Assembly: GCF_003173035.1 (NCBI RefSeq)
Contig: NZ_QGLE01000001.1
Span: forward strand, 62,001-126,000
Direction: 5' to 3'
Length of the DNA stretch: 64,000 nucleotides
From: Zavarzinia aquatilis
Lineage (GTDB): Bacteria; Pseudomonadota; Alphaproteobacteria; Zavarziniales; Zavarziniaceae
Shown: in pieces, positions 1-8,268 of the stretch
Numbering within the stretch: position 1 is the stretch's first letter
How the letters are laid out: each line of letters begins with the position of its first letter
The notes under the pieces: model-generated
What the model saw: only the letters and a program-made list of their open reading frames with translations
Told to the model about the DNA's origin: nothing
The model's database searches: none
Translations under genes and position numbers: made by a program

Positions 1-218
1 ATGCCGGCCCACAGCCGGCGCTGGCCGCGCGCGGCGAAGGCCCAGATGGCGACAGCGGCGAAAATGGCGAAACTGGCCATGGTCGCGGCCAGCACCGCCT
101 GATCGGCGTCGAGCGGCAGATGCCGCGCCAGGGCGGCGGTCGCCAGGGCCGCCAGGGCATAACCGACCGGAAGAGCGGCCAGGGCGCGCAGTCCGATGTC
201 GAGACCCCGGCCCGCCAT
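1..218 (-). CDS. DUF3649-like small membrane protein (partial, 3' end outside window)
   Basis: This reading frame starts at 218 and runs off the left edge, so only about 72 residues are seen. It is rich in Ala and Leu, with one hydrophobic segment near residues 10-30 and a second near residues 42-62 (a TMASFAIFAAVAIWAFAARG-like stretch). That pattern matches DUF3649 iron-uptake-associated membrane proteins, which sit next to TonB siderophore receptors. Its ATG overlaps the stop codon of the receptor gene (TGATG), which implies translational coupling within the iron operon. The link to iron uptake is inferred from position; the biochemical role of the family is not known to me. Confidence 0.6.
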   Translation of the reverse strand, partial: MAGRGLDIGLRALAALPVGYALAALATAALARHLPLDADQAVLAATMASFAIFAAVAIWAFAARGQRRLWAG

Positions 219-2626
219 CACCAATCCGCCCGCAGGGTCAGGGTCACATTGCGCGGCTCGCCGTAATAGCCCATCCAGCCGATGCTGGCATAATAGGTCT
301 CGTCGAAGACATTGTTGACGTTCACCGCGGCCGAGAGATGGTCGTTGATCTGCCAGCGTCCCATCAGGTCCAGCAGGGCGTAGGATTCCTGCGTGTAGTG
401 GAAATTGGTATTGGTCATGTCGCTCTGCCAGCGCAGGTTTCCACCCACGGTCAGGGGCGCGATATCCTCGGGCAGGCGATAGGTGGTGAAGAGCTTGAAG
501 CTGTTCTCGGGCACGGTCGGGCGCAAGGGCTTGCCGTCCGGGCCTTCCACCCGCGTGTGGCTGAAACCGCCGCCGACTTGCCAGCCGGGCAGAATCGCGC
601 CCGCCAGTTCGATCTCGACACCCCGGGACTGGGCGCCATCCACGGCTTCGTATGCCTGACCGCCGGACGGGGTCATGACACCCGCGAGGGCGCTCGCGAA
701 ATTGTCCTTGGTGATGTCGAAATAGGCGATGGTGCCGTAAAGCTGGCCATCGAAGAATTCCGCCTTCAGGCCGCCCTCGTAGGCGGTGCCGGTTTCGGGA
801 TCGAGATAGGAGCCGTTCTCCCGCTGATTGCTCTGGGGCAGGAAGATGCTGGTGTAGCTGCCATAGACCGACCAGGTCTCGTCGAGATCGAAGACGATCC
901 CGGCATAGGGCGTGAAGACGCCGTTCTCGCGCAGTTCGCCCTGCTTCCAGTTGCTGGCGCGGGCGCCGACGATGATCGACAGATCGTCGGTCGGGCGCAG
1001 GCGGGTGGCGCCATAGGCGCCGAACTGTCGCTCGGCGTTCTCGAAAGTCCCGTCCGACGACGTGTCGAACAGGGCTGCCTCGCCATTCCAGGTGAAGTAA
1101 TCCGGGATGGTGACGAAGCCGGCGCTCCACCAGTCCTTGAAGTTCGGCCCAACCTCTTGCGCCTGGAAACCGGCGATGCCCAGCATCAATTCGTGCTTCC
1201 GGCCCAGCAGTTCATAGGGGCCCGAAAGGTTCAGGGCATAGGTGTTCTGTTCGGGTTCTGAGGCCCAGCGCGAGGAATAGATGAACATGCCACTGCCGTC
1301 GTGCTGCAGCGAGCCGCCGACGCCATAGCCGATCAGACTGTCGTAGGAGCGGCTGACATGCTCGAGCCGGGCTTCCGCGGTCCAGTCGTTGTCGAAACGG
1401 TGTTCGATCGCGGTCTGGACCGACAGGCTGTCGTTCTTGTGATAGGCCCAGTCGGTCGCGGAACTGGTGGAGCGGGGCAGATTCGTCGGCGTGCCGTCGG
1501 CGTAGACCAGGGGGATGCCACCGCGCGAGGCGCTGTCGGCATTGTGCTCCTGATAGTCGACGCTGAGGCTGACGGTGGTGGCCGGCGTCAGGTCCGCCTC
1601 GACGATGCCGTAGAAGACCTGCTTGTCGGTGCTCAGGCGGGCGATGAATGACTCTTCGTCCTGATAGGCGGCGACGAATCGGGCGCGGATGGTGCCGGCC
1701 TCGTTCAGGGGGCCGGAGACATCGGCCTCCGCCCGGTAATGATCCCAGGAGCCGATCTCCGCCGTCGCATGGGCGGCGAATGTGTCGGTCGGGCGCTTGT
1801 GGATCAGGTTGATGGTGGCGGAAGGGTCGCCCTTGCCGGTCAGCAGGCCATTGGCGCCGCGCAGGATTTCCACCCGGTCGAAAGCCGCCATGTCCGAAAT
1901 CGAATCGTCATAGCCATAGAGGGTGGAGCGGTTCAGCCCATCGACCTGATAGGCGGAGACCGGAAAGCCGCGCGCGTAGACCTCGTCCGCGTCGGTGCCG
2001 ATGGCGCCGGCGCGCTGGAAGGTGATGCCGACAGTCTGGTCCAGCACGTCCTTGATTTCGTCGGTGCCCTGATCCTCGATCTTCTGGCGGGTGACGACGG
2101 TGATCGTTTGCGGCGTCTCGCGCGGCGAGAGGGAAAGTCCCGTGGCCGAGCGGCTGACGGACCCGGCGTAGGACCCGGTGCCTTCGGTCGAGCCGTTGCC
2201 CACGCGTCCTTCGACGACGACCGTATCGAGCGCCTCCGTCCCCGATGATTCGGGCAATTTCTCGATGGTCAGGGCATTCGCCCCGGTGTAACGCCAGGTC
2301 AGGCCGGTGCCTGCCAGTAGGCGGGACAGGGCTTCGTTGGCGCTCAGCTGGCCGGACACCGCCGGGGCCATGTGCTCGTATGCCGAACGTTCGGTATAGA
2401 GGACCTGAATGCCGGTCGTGGCGGAAAAGGCGGCGATGGCGCGCGGCAGGGCCTGGGCGGGGATGCTGAACGGATAGAGCCCGTCGGTCTGTCCGGCCGC
2501 CGCGCCCGCCGTTGTCTGTTCAGCCCGCGCCGTGGCCGCGCCCGTCAGCAGGGCCAGGATCGAAGCGGAAGCCAGCAGGCGCCGAAGGCGGGCGCCGGAG
2601 CCCTTCGCCATCATGGTCATCGTCAT
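218..2626 (-). CDS. TonB-dependent siderophore receptor with N-terminal signalling domain
   Basis: An outer-membrane transporter of about 802 aa for an Fe(III)-siderophore, energised by TonB. A signal peptide covers residues 1-35. A secretin/TonB short N-terminal (STN) signalling domain follows at about 51-121, then the plug domain at about 165-275 (TPQTITVVTRQ, ARGFPV), then a long beta-barrel ending in a C-terminal aromatic residue (RADW). The STN domain is the feature of receptors that signal through FecR to FecI, and both genes lie just upstream in the same direction. I chose the ATG at 2626 because GAGAG precedes it and the signal peptide begins there; a longer open frame to 2866 has no signal peptide at its start. 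The substrate cannot be read from the sequence; the family resembles FpvA/FoxA/FecA-type receptors. Confidence 0.93.
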   Translation of the reverse strand: MTMTMMAKGSGARLRRLLASASILALLTGAATARAEQTTAGAAAGQTDGLYPFSIPAQALPRAIAAFSATTGIQVLYTERSAYEHMAPAVSGQLSANEALSRLLAGTGLTWRYTGANALTIEKLPESSGTEALDTVVVEGRVGNGSTEGTGSYAGSVSRSATGLSLSPRETPQTITVVTRQKIEDQGTDEIKDVLDQTVGITFQRAGAIGTDADEVYARGFPVSAYQVDGLNRSTLYGYDDSISDMAAFDRVEILRGANGLLTGKGDPSATINLIHKRPTDTFAAHATAEIGSWDHYRAEADVSGPLNEAGTIRARFVAAYQDEESFIARLSTDKQVFYGIVEADLTPATTVSLSVDYQEHNADSASRGGIPLVYADGTPTNLPRSTSSATDWAYHKNDSLSVQTAIEHRFDNDWTAEARLEHVSRSYDSLIGYGVGGSLQHDGSGMFIYSSRWASEPEQNTYALNLSGPYELLGRKHELMLGIAGFQAQEVGPNFKDWWSAGFVTIPDYFTWNGEAALFDTSSDGTFENAERQFGAYGATRLRPTDDLSIIVGARASNWKQGELRENGVFTPYAGIVFDLDETWSVYGSYTSIFLPQSNQRENGSYLDPETGTAYEGGLKAEFFDGQLYGTIAYFDITKDNFASALAGVMTPSGGQAYEAVDGAQSRGVEIELAGAILPGWQVGGGFSHTRVEGPDGKPLRPTVPENSFKLFTTYRLPEDIAPLTVGGNLRWQSDMTNTNFHYTQESYALLDLMGRWQINDHLSAAVNVNNVFDETYYASIGWMGYYGEPRNVTLTLRADW

Positions 2627-2656
2627 GCGTCTCTCGATTATGCTTTTGCTAGGCAG

Positions 2657-2671
2657 TTGCAATTGCAATTG
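2657..2671. promoter_or_regulatory. Palindromic TTGCAATTGCAATTG site upstream of receptor gene
   Basis: The gap between fecR and the receptor gene holds TTGCAATTGCAATTG, which contains the palindrome TTGCAATTGCAA. It lies about 31-45 bp before the receptor ATG. Its TGC-A/T-rich-GCA form resembles alphaproteobacterial Fur/Mur-type iron sites and the stronger site in front of fecI. It could be a second iron-responsive operator giving the receptor its own promoter. This is a motif guess only. Confidence 0.35.
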
Positions 2672-2732
2672 AGACGCGGTCGACCGTGATGTCCCCCCAG
2701 TCCGTTCCGGTTTTTTTTGCGCTGGCGCCCGA

Positions 2733-3689
2733 TCAGCGCAGGATGACGAGATAGGGCGTGATCCGACTGACCCGTACCGGCAGGGTATGGGCCATGATCT
2801 CCAGCACCTTGTCGGGGTCGGCCGTTCCGAACACGCCGCTGATCCGGAGGCTGGAAAGATCGCCATTCGCGATCACGATGCGGCCGGGGTGATAGCGGTT
2901 CAACTGATCCACCACCGACGACAGCGGCGCATCGAAAAACACCATCTGGCCCCGGCGCCAGGCCGAGACGGCGGTATCGTCGAAGCTCGTCGTCGCCTCG
3001 GCGCGGCCATCCTCGATCCTGGCCTGCTGGCCGGGGGCGAGCGTGACCTGTGTCGTCGCCGGGGCCGATGCCGGTCGCAGGCGCACTTGTCCTTCGTCCA
3101 GGCTGACGATAGTGGCGCCGTTCTCGATCAGGACGTCGAAGCGGGTTCCGGTCACTTCGATCCGTCCCTGCGGCGTCGTCACGACGAAGGGCCGCGCGGC
3201 GTCCTTGGCGATGTCGAACCAGGCTTCGCCCCGGAACAGGTGAAGCGCGCGCGTGTCGGCCGAAAGATCGAGGGCGAGGGCGGTATCCGTGTTCATCGCC
3301 ACGTGGCTGCCATCGGCGAGGTCAAGCACGCGCTGCTCGCCGGTCGCCGTGACGAAATCGCTGCGCCAATCGTCCAGCCACGGCGCGCCCACCACGGCGA
3401 CCAGGCAGAGCGACAGGGCAAGGCCGAGGCCGGCGGCGGCCGCGATGGCACCGCGCCGAGCGGGCCGGCGCGCGGGGATGCGGCGCTCCGCCGCGACGAG
3501 TTTTGCCGGCGCTTCCAGCAGGGCGAAGACCTCGCCCGCCTCGTCGAAAGCGGCGGCGTGACGGGGATCGGATTTGAGCCAGGCGGCGAAGGCCGCGCGC
3601 TGACTCTCCGATCCGCCGTCGTCGCGCAGGCGGATGTGCCAGCGGCTGGCGGCCTCGATCAGGCTGTCGGGCAGATCATTTCGATCCAT
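2733..3689 (-). CDS. fecR: FecR-family anti-sigma factor / sigma regulator
   Basis: An inner-membrane regulator of about 318 aa that passes the ligand signal from the receptor's STN domain to the ECF sigma factor. The N-terminal cytoplasmic DUF4880-type region (about residues 8-50, with WHIRLRDD and FAAWLKSDPRHAAAF) is followed by one transmembrane helix at about 80-102. The periplasmic FecR domain comes next (about 110-205: TATGEQRVLDLADGSHVAMNTDT, broken here across GEQR and DGS motifs), and a short C-terminal STN-like module. The ATG at 3689 has GGAGAG six bases before it. An ATG at 3758 overlaps the fecI stop (ATGA) and would add 23 residues, so coupling to fecI is an alternative. Confidence 0.92.
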   Translation of the reverse strand: MDRNDLPDSLIEAASRWHIRLRDDGGSESQRAAFAAWLKSDPRHAAAFDEAGEVFALLEAPAKLVAAERRIPARRPARRGAIAAAAGLGLALSLCLVAVVGAPWLDDWRSDFVTATGEQRVLDLADGSHVAMNTDTALALDLSADTRALHLFRGEAWFDIAKDAARPFVVTTPQGRIEVTGTRFDVLIENGATIVSLDEGQVRLRPASAPATTQVTLAPGQQARIEDGRAEATTSFDDTAVSAWRRGQMVFFDAPLSSVVDQLNRYHPGRIVIANGDLSSLRISGVFGTADPDKVLEIMAHTLPVRVSRITPYLVILR

Positions 3690-3754
3690 CGGCCGCTCTC
3701 CGTCGTCGTCTGGCGCCTGACTGTGTGACGGAAGACGACGGTCGAATCCCCCGG

Positions 3755-4270
3755 TCATAATTCACGTCCCGCCGCGCGCAGCTTGCGGCGGCAATCGACC
3801 ATGGCGCGGGCGATGTGCTTTTCCACGGTCTTCTCGGAAATGTCCAGGCGGGCGGCGATCTCGCGCATGCTCAGGCCGTCGGCGCGGTAGAGCAGGAAGA
3901 CTTGCCGGCATTTTTCCGGCAGGTCGCGCACCGCGTCCGTCAGGATCGCCAATTCCTGACGGGCGGCGACGATCCGCTCGGCGCCGGGATCGGGACAGAC
4001 GAGGTCTTCGGGCAGGCCGTCGAGGTCATGGGCGACGATCCGGCCGGCGTCCCGGGCGCGGTCAGCGATCAGATTGCCGGCCATGCGGTAGAGATAGGCG
4101 CGCGGATTGTCCGGCAGGGCGACGGCCGCCGTGGCGGCCTTGACCCAGGTTTCCTGCACGATATCGGCCGCGGTCTGGTGCGAGCCGGTCCGGCGCAGCA
4201 CGAAGCGCTTCAACTCCTCGTAATAGGTCTCGGCCGCCTGGGCGAGGCTATGGAAGGATTTGTCGCGCAT
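3755..4270 (-). CDS. fecI: FecI-type ECF RNA polymerase sigma factor
   Basis: An extracytoplasmic-function sigma factor of about 171 aa that directs transcription of the iron-uptake genes. Region 2 (about residues 8-75, with AADIVQETWVKA and AYLYRMAGNLIADRAR) and region 4 (about 110-165, LPEKCRQVFLL then the HTH in LSMREIAARLDISEKTVEKH) are both intact. It is the first gene of fecI-fecR-receptor-DUF3649. I chose the ATG at 4270 rather than an in-frame ATG at 4321, because a promoter and a Fur-like box at 4317-4344 would leave almost no leader before 4321. No strong ribosome site is visible at either start. Confidence 0.9.
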   Translation of the reverse strand: MRDKSFHSLAQAAETYYEELKRFVLRRTGSHQTAADIVQETWVKAATAAVALPDNPRAYLYRMAGNLIADRARDAGRIVAHDLDGLPEDLVCPDPGAERIVAARQELAILTDAVRDLPEKCRQVFLLYRADGLSMREIAARLDISEKTVEKHIARAMVDCRRKLRAAGREL

Positions 4271-4291
4271 CGAAGGCTTGGGGGAATACCG

Positions 4292-4319
4292 GGTCCGGGG
4301 GCTGAATATCCCCCGGACC
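4292..4319. terminator. 10-bp perfect stem-loop between aminotransferase gene and fecI
   Basis: GGTCCGGGGG and CCCCCGGACC pair perfectly over 10 bp around an 8-base loop. The hairpin lies 42 bases past the stop codon of the leftward aminotransferase operon and directly in front of fecI. There is no U-run, so it may be a transcript-end stabiliser or an insulating terminator that keeps operon read-through out of the iron-regulated genes. Confidence 0.5.
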
Positions 4320-4344
4320 ATACAAGAATGCGAATCAATCGCAA
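4317..4344 (-). promoter_or_regulatory. fecI promoter with Fur-box-like operator
   Basis: On the minus strand a -35 TTGCGA (4339-4344) and a -10 TATGGT (4317-4322) are separated by 16 bases. The inverted repeat TGCGAATCAATCGCA (4329-4343) overlaps the -35 and spacer. The TGCGAAT-type arms resemble Fur boxes found ahead of fecI genes, so iron-dependent repression is likely. Promoter assignment is by eye. Confidence 0.6.
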
Positions 4345-4360
4345 ACTTCTTCCTGCGCCG

Positions 4361-5689
4361 TCAGCCCTGGGTGCCGATGCGGGTCAGGATGTCGACGAAA
4401 CGGTCGGCGTCGTCCAGCGTCAAGCACAGGGGCGGGCGGATTTTCAGCGTGTGGCCATAGGGGCCGGCGGCGCCGATCAGCACGCCGTCGCGCTTCAGGG
4501 CGTTGATCACCCGGCTGGCGCCCGCGCCGTCCGGGGTTGCGCCGTCGTCCCGGTCGACGATGTCGAGGCCGAGGTAGAGGCCGGCGCCGCGCACCTCGCC
4601 GATGCCGGGCACCGTGCCGCGCAGGGCGGCGAGGCGCTGTTTCAGATGGCCGCCGACCTCGGCCGCATGGTCGATCAGCCCCTCGTCGCGCAGCACGGCG
4701 AGCACGGCGAGGCCGGCCGCCGCCGCCGCCGGGCTGGCGCCGAAGGTGTTGAAGTAACCGTATTCATCGCAGAGATGCCGCAGCAGGTCGGGCCGGGTGA
4801 CGACCCCGGCGAGGGGATAGCCGTTGCCCATCGGCTTGCCCATGGTGACGACGTCCGGCGTCACGCCGTGGCGGGCAAAGCCCCACATGCCGCCGCCAGT
4901 GCGGCCGAAACCGGGCTGGACCTCGTCGGCGATGAAGAGGCCACCGGCGGCCTGGGCCGCCGCGACCGCGGGGGCGAGGAAGCCGGCCGGATCGGCGAAG
5001 ACCCCGTCCGAGGAAAAGATCGTGTCGACCAGCAGGCCGGCGAAGCCGATGCCCTTGTGCTTCAGGTCGGCGATGGCGGCGGTGACGGCGGCGGCGAAAC
5101 CACCCGCGATATCATCGCCGTATGCCGCTGTGCCCGGCGCCTCGACGATGCGGACATGGGGCGCCAGCCGGCCCGACACGGCGGAGGAGGGGGAGACATC
5201 GGTCACCGCCGTCGTATTGCCGTGATAGGCGGTGCGGGTGACGACGAAACCGTCGCCGCCGCTGGCCAGCCGCGCGAGGCGGAGGGCGAAATCATTGCTC
5301 TCCGATCCCGTGCAGGTGAAAACGATGTTGGACAGGCCGGCCGGGAAGGTGGCGAGCAGCTGTTCCGCGTAATCGTGGATATTGTCGTAGAGATAGCGGC
5401 TGTGGGTGTTGAACAGGCCGAGCTGGGCCGAGACCGCGGCCACGACGCGCGGGTGGCAATGGCCGACCGAGGGCACATTGTTGTAAAGGTCGAGATAGGA
5501 CCGGCCGTCGGCGGTATGGATGTAACACCCCTCGGCCTTCACGACGTGCAGCGGCTGTTCGTAGAACAGGACCGAGCTGGCGCCGAAGGTCGCCTTGCGG
5601 CGGCGGACCAGATCCTCGACGTCGCGGTCGAGGCCGGCGCCGCCCTCGAAGGCGTTCAGGGCCAGGATGCGTTTCTTGGCGGCGGTCAT
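4361..5689 (-). CDS. Class III PLP aminotransferase, phospho-lyase-like
   Basis: A cytosolic PLP enzyme of 442 aa. The fold-type I core is complete: TGSESNDFAL near 127-136, TAYHGNTTA near 153-161, the PLP-ring aspartate D255 in IADEVQPGFGRTG, and the Schiff-base lysine K285 in VTMGKPMGNGYP. The GKPMGNG context and overall layout recall the ETNPPL/PHYKPL group, which eliminate phosphate and ammonia from phosphoethanolamine or phosphohydroxylysine. An APH-fold kinase gene lies 12 bp upstream in the same operon, which fits a kinase then phospho-lyase pair. An ordinary omega-amino acid aminotransferase remains possible. The substrate is unknown. Confidence 0.85.
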   Translation of the reverse strand: MTAAKKRILALNAFEGGAGLDRDVEDLVRRRKATFGASSVLFYEQPLHVVKAEGCYIHTADGRSYLDLYNNVPSVGHCHPRVVAAVSAQLGLFNTHSRYLYDNIHDYAEQLLATFPAGLSNIVFTCTGSESNDFALRLARLASGGDGFVVTRTAYHGNTTAVTDVSPSSAVSGRLAPHVRIVEAPGTAAYGDDIAGGFAAAVTAAIADLKHKGIGFAGLLVDTIFSSDGVFADPAGFLAPAVAAAQAAGGLFIADEVQPGFGRTGGGMWGFARHGVTPDVVTMGKPMGNGYPLAGVVTRPDLLRHLCDEYGYFNTFGASPAAAAAGLAVLAVLRDEGLIDHAAEVGGHLKQRLAALRGTVPGIGEVRGAGLYLGLDIVDRDDGATPDGAGASRVINALKRDGVLIGAAGPYGHTLKIRPPLCLTLDDADRFVDILTRIGTQG

Positions 5690-5704
5690 GGACTGATCCT
5701 TTCA

Positions 5705-6685
5705 GCGGGCATCGGCGAGGAAGCGCCGGGCGAGGGCGACCGTGCCGGCGACATAGGGCTCGCCCATCGCTTGCGCGGTCGGCGTCTCGGCATGGGAGGC
5801 GACCCAGGCGGTGAGCTGGATGCGTCGCATCATGATGAAGGTGGGAATGATCGCCGCCTCGTCTTCCGTCAGGGGGCGCACCCCGCGATAGCCTTCCCTC
5901 CAGGCATCGAGCAGGGCGGGCAGGCGCGGATCGTCCTCGATGAAGCTGATCGCCGTCGCGAAATCGTAGAGATACCAGGACAGGCCGCAGTCGTCGAAGT
6001 CGATCAGGGTCAGGCGGTCGCTGTCGACGAGCAGATTGGCGAGGCGCAGGTCGGCATGGATCAGGCCATAGCGCGCCTCGCCCTTGCCATAGGCCGTGAG
6101 GCGTTCGCGGATCAGGTCGACCGCCTGCTGCACGATGGCGATGGTCTCCGGCGTCAGGCCCGGGCCTTTCCGCCAGTCGCCCCAGTGGGGCGTGTCGCCG
6201 ATCGTCGTCTCGAAATCCCAGGTGAAGCGGGTGAAGCCCGGCGGCCGGGTCCAGCCGATCGAATGGGCGTGCAGCCGGGCATGGATCGCGCCCAGCTCGC
6301 GATACCAGGGCAGAAGGTCGCCATGCGGCGGCTCCATGCCGGGCACGAATTCGAAGGCGACGACATGGCGGGTGTGGCCGTCGTCGTCGATGTCGGCGAT
6401 CAGCGTGCCGTCCTCTTTTGGAACGGGCGCCGGAATGGCGAGGTCGCCGGTCGCGCGCAGGGCCTCGATCCAGGCCAGTTCCGAGACGATCTCCTCCCGC
6501 GTGTGATAGTCGGGCCGGTGAACCCGGAACACCGTCCGGTCATGGGTGATCTTATGGGTGGCGAGGAAGGTGGCGTTTTCCGAGATGGTGAGCAGGCGCA
6601 GCTCGGTCTCGTCCCCCATACCCCAGAGCGGCAGGGCGCCGCGCAGGGCGTTTTCGAGACGGGCGAGGAATTCGGCTTGATACAC
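5705..6685 (-). CDS. APH/ChoK-like small-molecule kinase
   Basis: A cytosolic phosphotransferase of about 327 aa with the aminoglycoside phosphotransferase fold. The Brenner-type catalytic loop H210-A-D212-L-R-L-A-N217 and the metal-binding D229 (LIDFDDCG) are intact, so it should be active. It starts at a GTG with GGAG about ten bases before it. This family includes choline, homoserine and hydroxylysine kinases. The neighbour is a class III aminotransferase of phospho-lyase type, so the likely role is to phosphorylate the hydroxyl of an amino alcohol for later elimination. The stop codon is at 5705-5707. Antibiotic resistance is not suggested by the catabolic context. Confidence 0.8.
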
Positions 6686-6704
6686 GGGTGTTATCTCCGG
6701 TGTT

Positions 6705-7415
6705 TCAGCGGGGCAGCAGGGCGCGCAGTTCCTGCGTCGCCATGACGTTGCAATAGATCATGTTGACGATGCGCAGTTCCGCCTCGTGCAGTTCCATGGT
6801 CGCGGCCGCGCAGGCATCCTCGATCACGACGACGTCGAAACTCTCGTCCGCGAGGCTGCGCACGGTCGAGGCGACGCATTGATCGGTGAAGATGCCGGCA
6901 CAAATGACCGTGCGGATGCCGAGATTATGCAGAATGAGGCGCAGGTTGGTGCCGGTCAGGGCGCTGTCGGTCGTCTTCGTCACCGTGATTTCGTCGCCCC
7001 GGGGCGCGAGTTCCGGCACGATCTGCGACGGCCATTCATCCTTGGGCAGCAGCAGGTTGTTGAAGCCCGGCTTCTTCTGGCTCAGCGAGCGGTCGCGGCC
7101 GTCCCGGGTCTGGCAGGCGATGCGGGCGAACAGGCATTCGATGCCGCGCGACCGGCATTCCGCCAGCAGGGCGGCGATGTTGGGGATGACGGTGCCATTC
7201 ATCCGGGCATGGAACGGCGTCCAGGCGTCATAATCGGCGAGAGTGGCCGGATCGCTCAGGGTGGCGCGGTCGGGGCGGGCCAGATAGGTGTTCTGCACGT
7301 CGATGACGAGCAGCGCCGTCGTCGCCGGGTTCAGGTCCGGATCGTCCGGCTCCGGCGCCGACGCGTAATAGAAGGAGCGGTTGCGCCGCTTCCAGTCCGT
7401 GACATCCCCGTTCAT
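6705..7415 (-). CDS. Isochorismatase-like cysteine amidohydrolase
   Basis: A cysteine hydrolase of 236 aa. The catalytic triad of the family is visible: D39 in LLVIDVQN, K147 in VTKTTDSAL and C180 in GIFTDQCVAS. Members cleave C-N bonds in N-carbamoyl or amide substrates (ureidoacrylate, biuret, carbamoylsarcosine) or vinyl ethers. It begins at an ATG with GGGAGAGG before it and sits 28 bp after the DeoR gene and 19 bp before the kinase gene, clearly in one operon. Here it probably removes an amide or carbamoyl group from the imported compound or an intermediate. The exact reaction is unknown. Confidence 0.85.
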   Translation of the reverse strand: MNGDVTDWKRRNRSFYYASAPEPDDPDLNPATTALLVIDVQNTYLARPDRATLSDPATLADYDAWTPFHARMNGTVIPNIAALLAECRSRGIECLFARIACQTRDGRDRSLSQKKPGFNNLLLPKDEWPSQIVPELAPRGDEITVTKTTDSALTGTNLRLILHNLGIRTVICAGIFTDQCVASTVRSLADESFDVVVIEDACAAATMELHEAELRIVNMIYCNVMATQELRALLPR

Positions 7416-7443
7416 GCCCGCCTCTCCCTGCCGGCGGGGTCGT

Positions 7444-8238
7444 TCAGTTGCCGCCCGCCACCTTGACTTCGACCCTGCCCCGATCCAGCGCCCGGGCCAG
7501 CGGCCCCGTCGGCGCACGGTCGGTGATCAGGTGACCGATCTCGCCCCAGCGCCCCCAGATGGCGAGGGCGTGCTGCTCGAACTTGCCGTGATCGGCGACG
7601 ATCACCGTGCCCGCCGCCCGCCGCATCATGGTCTTGTAGACCGAGGCCGCCAGCGGCTCCGCCTCCGAGACCCCCTCGGCCGTGATGCCCGAGGCGCCGA
7701 GGATCGCCCAGTTGGCCGAATAGCCCTCCAGGAACTCGTTGGTCTCCGGCCCGCCCATGTTGCCTTCCCTTCCGTTGTAGCGGCCGGGCGCCATCAGCAC
7801 CGTGATGGTCGGATTGGCCGACAGCACGGTCGCCACGCCAAAGGCATGGGTGATCACGGTCAGATCGCGGCAGACGGCGGCGATCCGCCGTGCGGCATGG
7901 GTCGTGGTCGCCCCGCCGCCGATCAGCAGCACGTCGTTCGGCCGGATCAATTGCGCCGCCAGCTTGGCGATGGCTTCCCGTTCCGGCACCATCATGCGGT
8001 GCCGCTCGGCGACCGTCGGCTCGCTGCCCAGCGGCCGCGCCGCGCCGCCATAGGTGCGGTTGATCAGGCCCTTCTCGCCCAATTCGAACAGGTCGCGCCG
8101 GATCGTCTCGGTCGAGACGTCGAGGGCTTCCGCCAGCTCCGACACCCGCAAGCTCGACGAGGCCATCAGCTCCTTCACGATATGCTCGTGACGGGCGCGC
8201 TTGCCCAGCCGCCGGGCCGGGTTTTCCTTTTCCGTCAT
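7444..8238 (-). CDS. DeoR-family transcriptional regulator
   Basis: A regulator of 264 aa. The N-terminal winged helix-turn-helix spans about residues 18-73 (LRVSELAEALDVSTETIRRDL), and the C-terminal DeoR sensor domain has the usual GGGATTTHAARRIA and ITHAFGVA segments, which bind phosphorylated metabolites in characterised members. It is encoded inside the transport/catabolic operon, so autoregulation is likely. A phosphorylated effector would suit an operon that contains a kinase. The symmetric site at 12268-12294 is the best candidate operator in the window. Confidence 0.9.
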   Translation of the reverse strand: MTEKENPARRLGKRARHEHIVKELMASSSLRVSELAEALDVSTETIRRDLFELGEKGLINRTYGGAARPLGSEPTVAERHRMMVPEREAIAKLAAQLIRPNDVLLIGGGATTTHAARRIAAVCRDLTVITHAFGVATVLSANPTITVLMAPGRYNGREGNMGGPETNEFLEGYSANWAILGASGITAEGVSEAEPLAASVYKTMMRRAAGTVIVADHGKFEQHALAIWGRWGEIGHLITDRAPTGPLARALDRGRVEVKVAGGN

Positions 8239-8268
8239 GCCCTTTCCCGTTCTCCCTCGCGCGCATGG

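Noticed and set aside
5705-6685. Aminoglycoside resistance gene
   Set aside because: The APH fold is present, but the operon is catabolic with an importer and a phospho-lyase-type enzyme, so an amino-alcohol kinase is more likely.
3815-6745. Long plus-strand open frame opposite fecI, the aminotransferase and the kinase
   Set aside because: It crosses three well-supported minus-strand genes and has no recognisable domain; its composition is that of an antisense frame.
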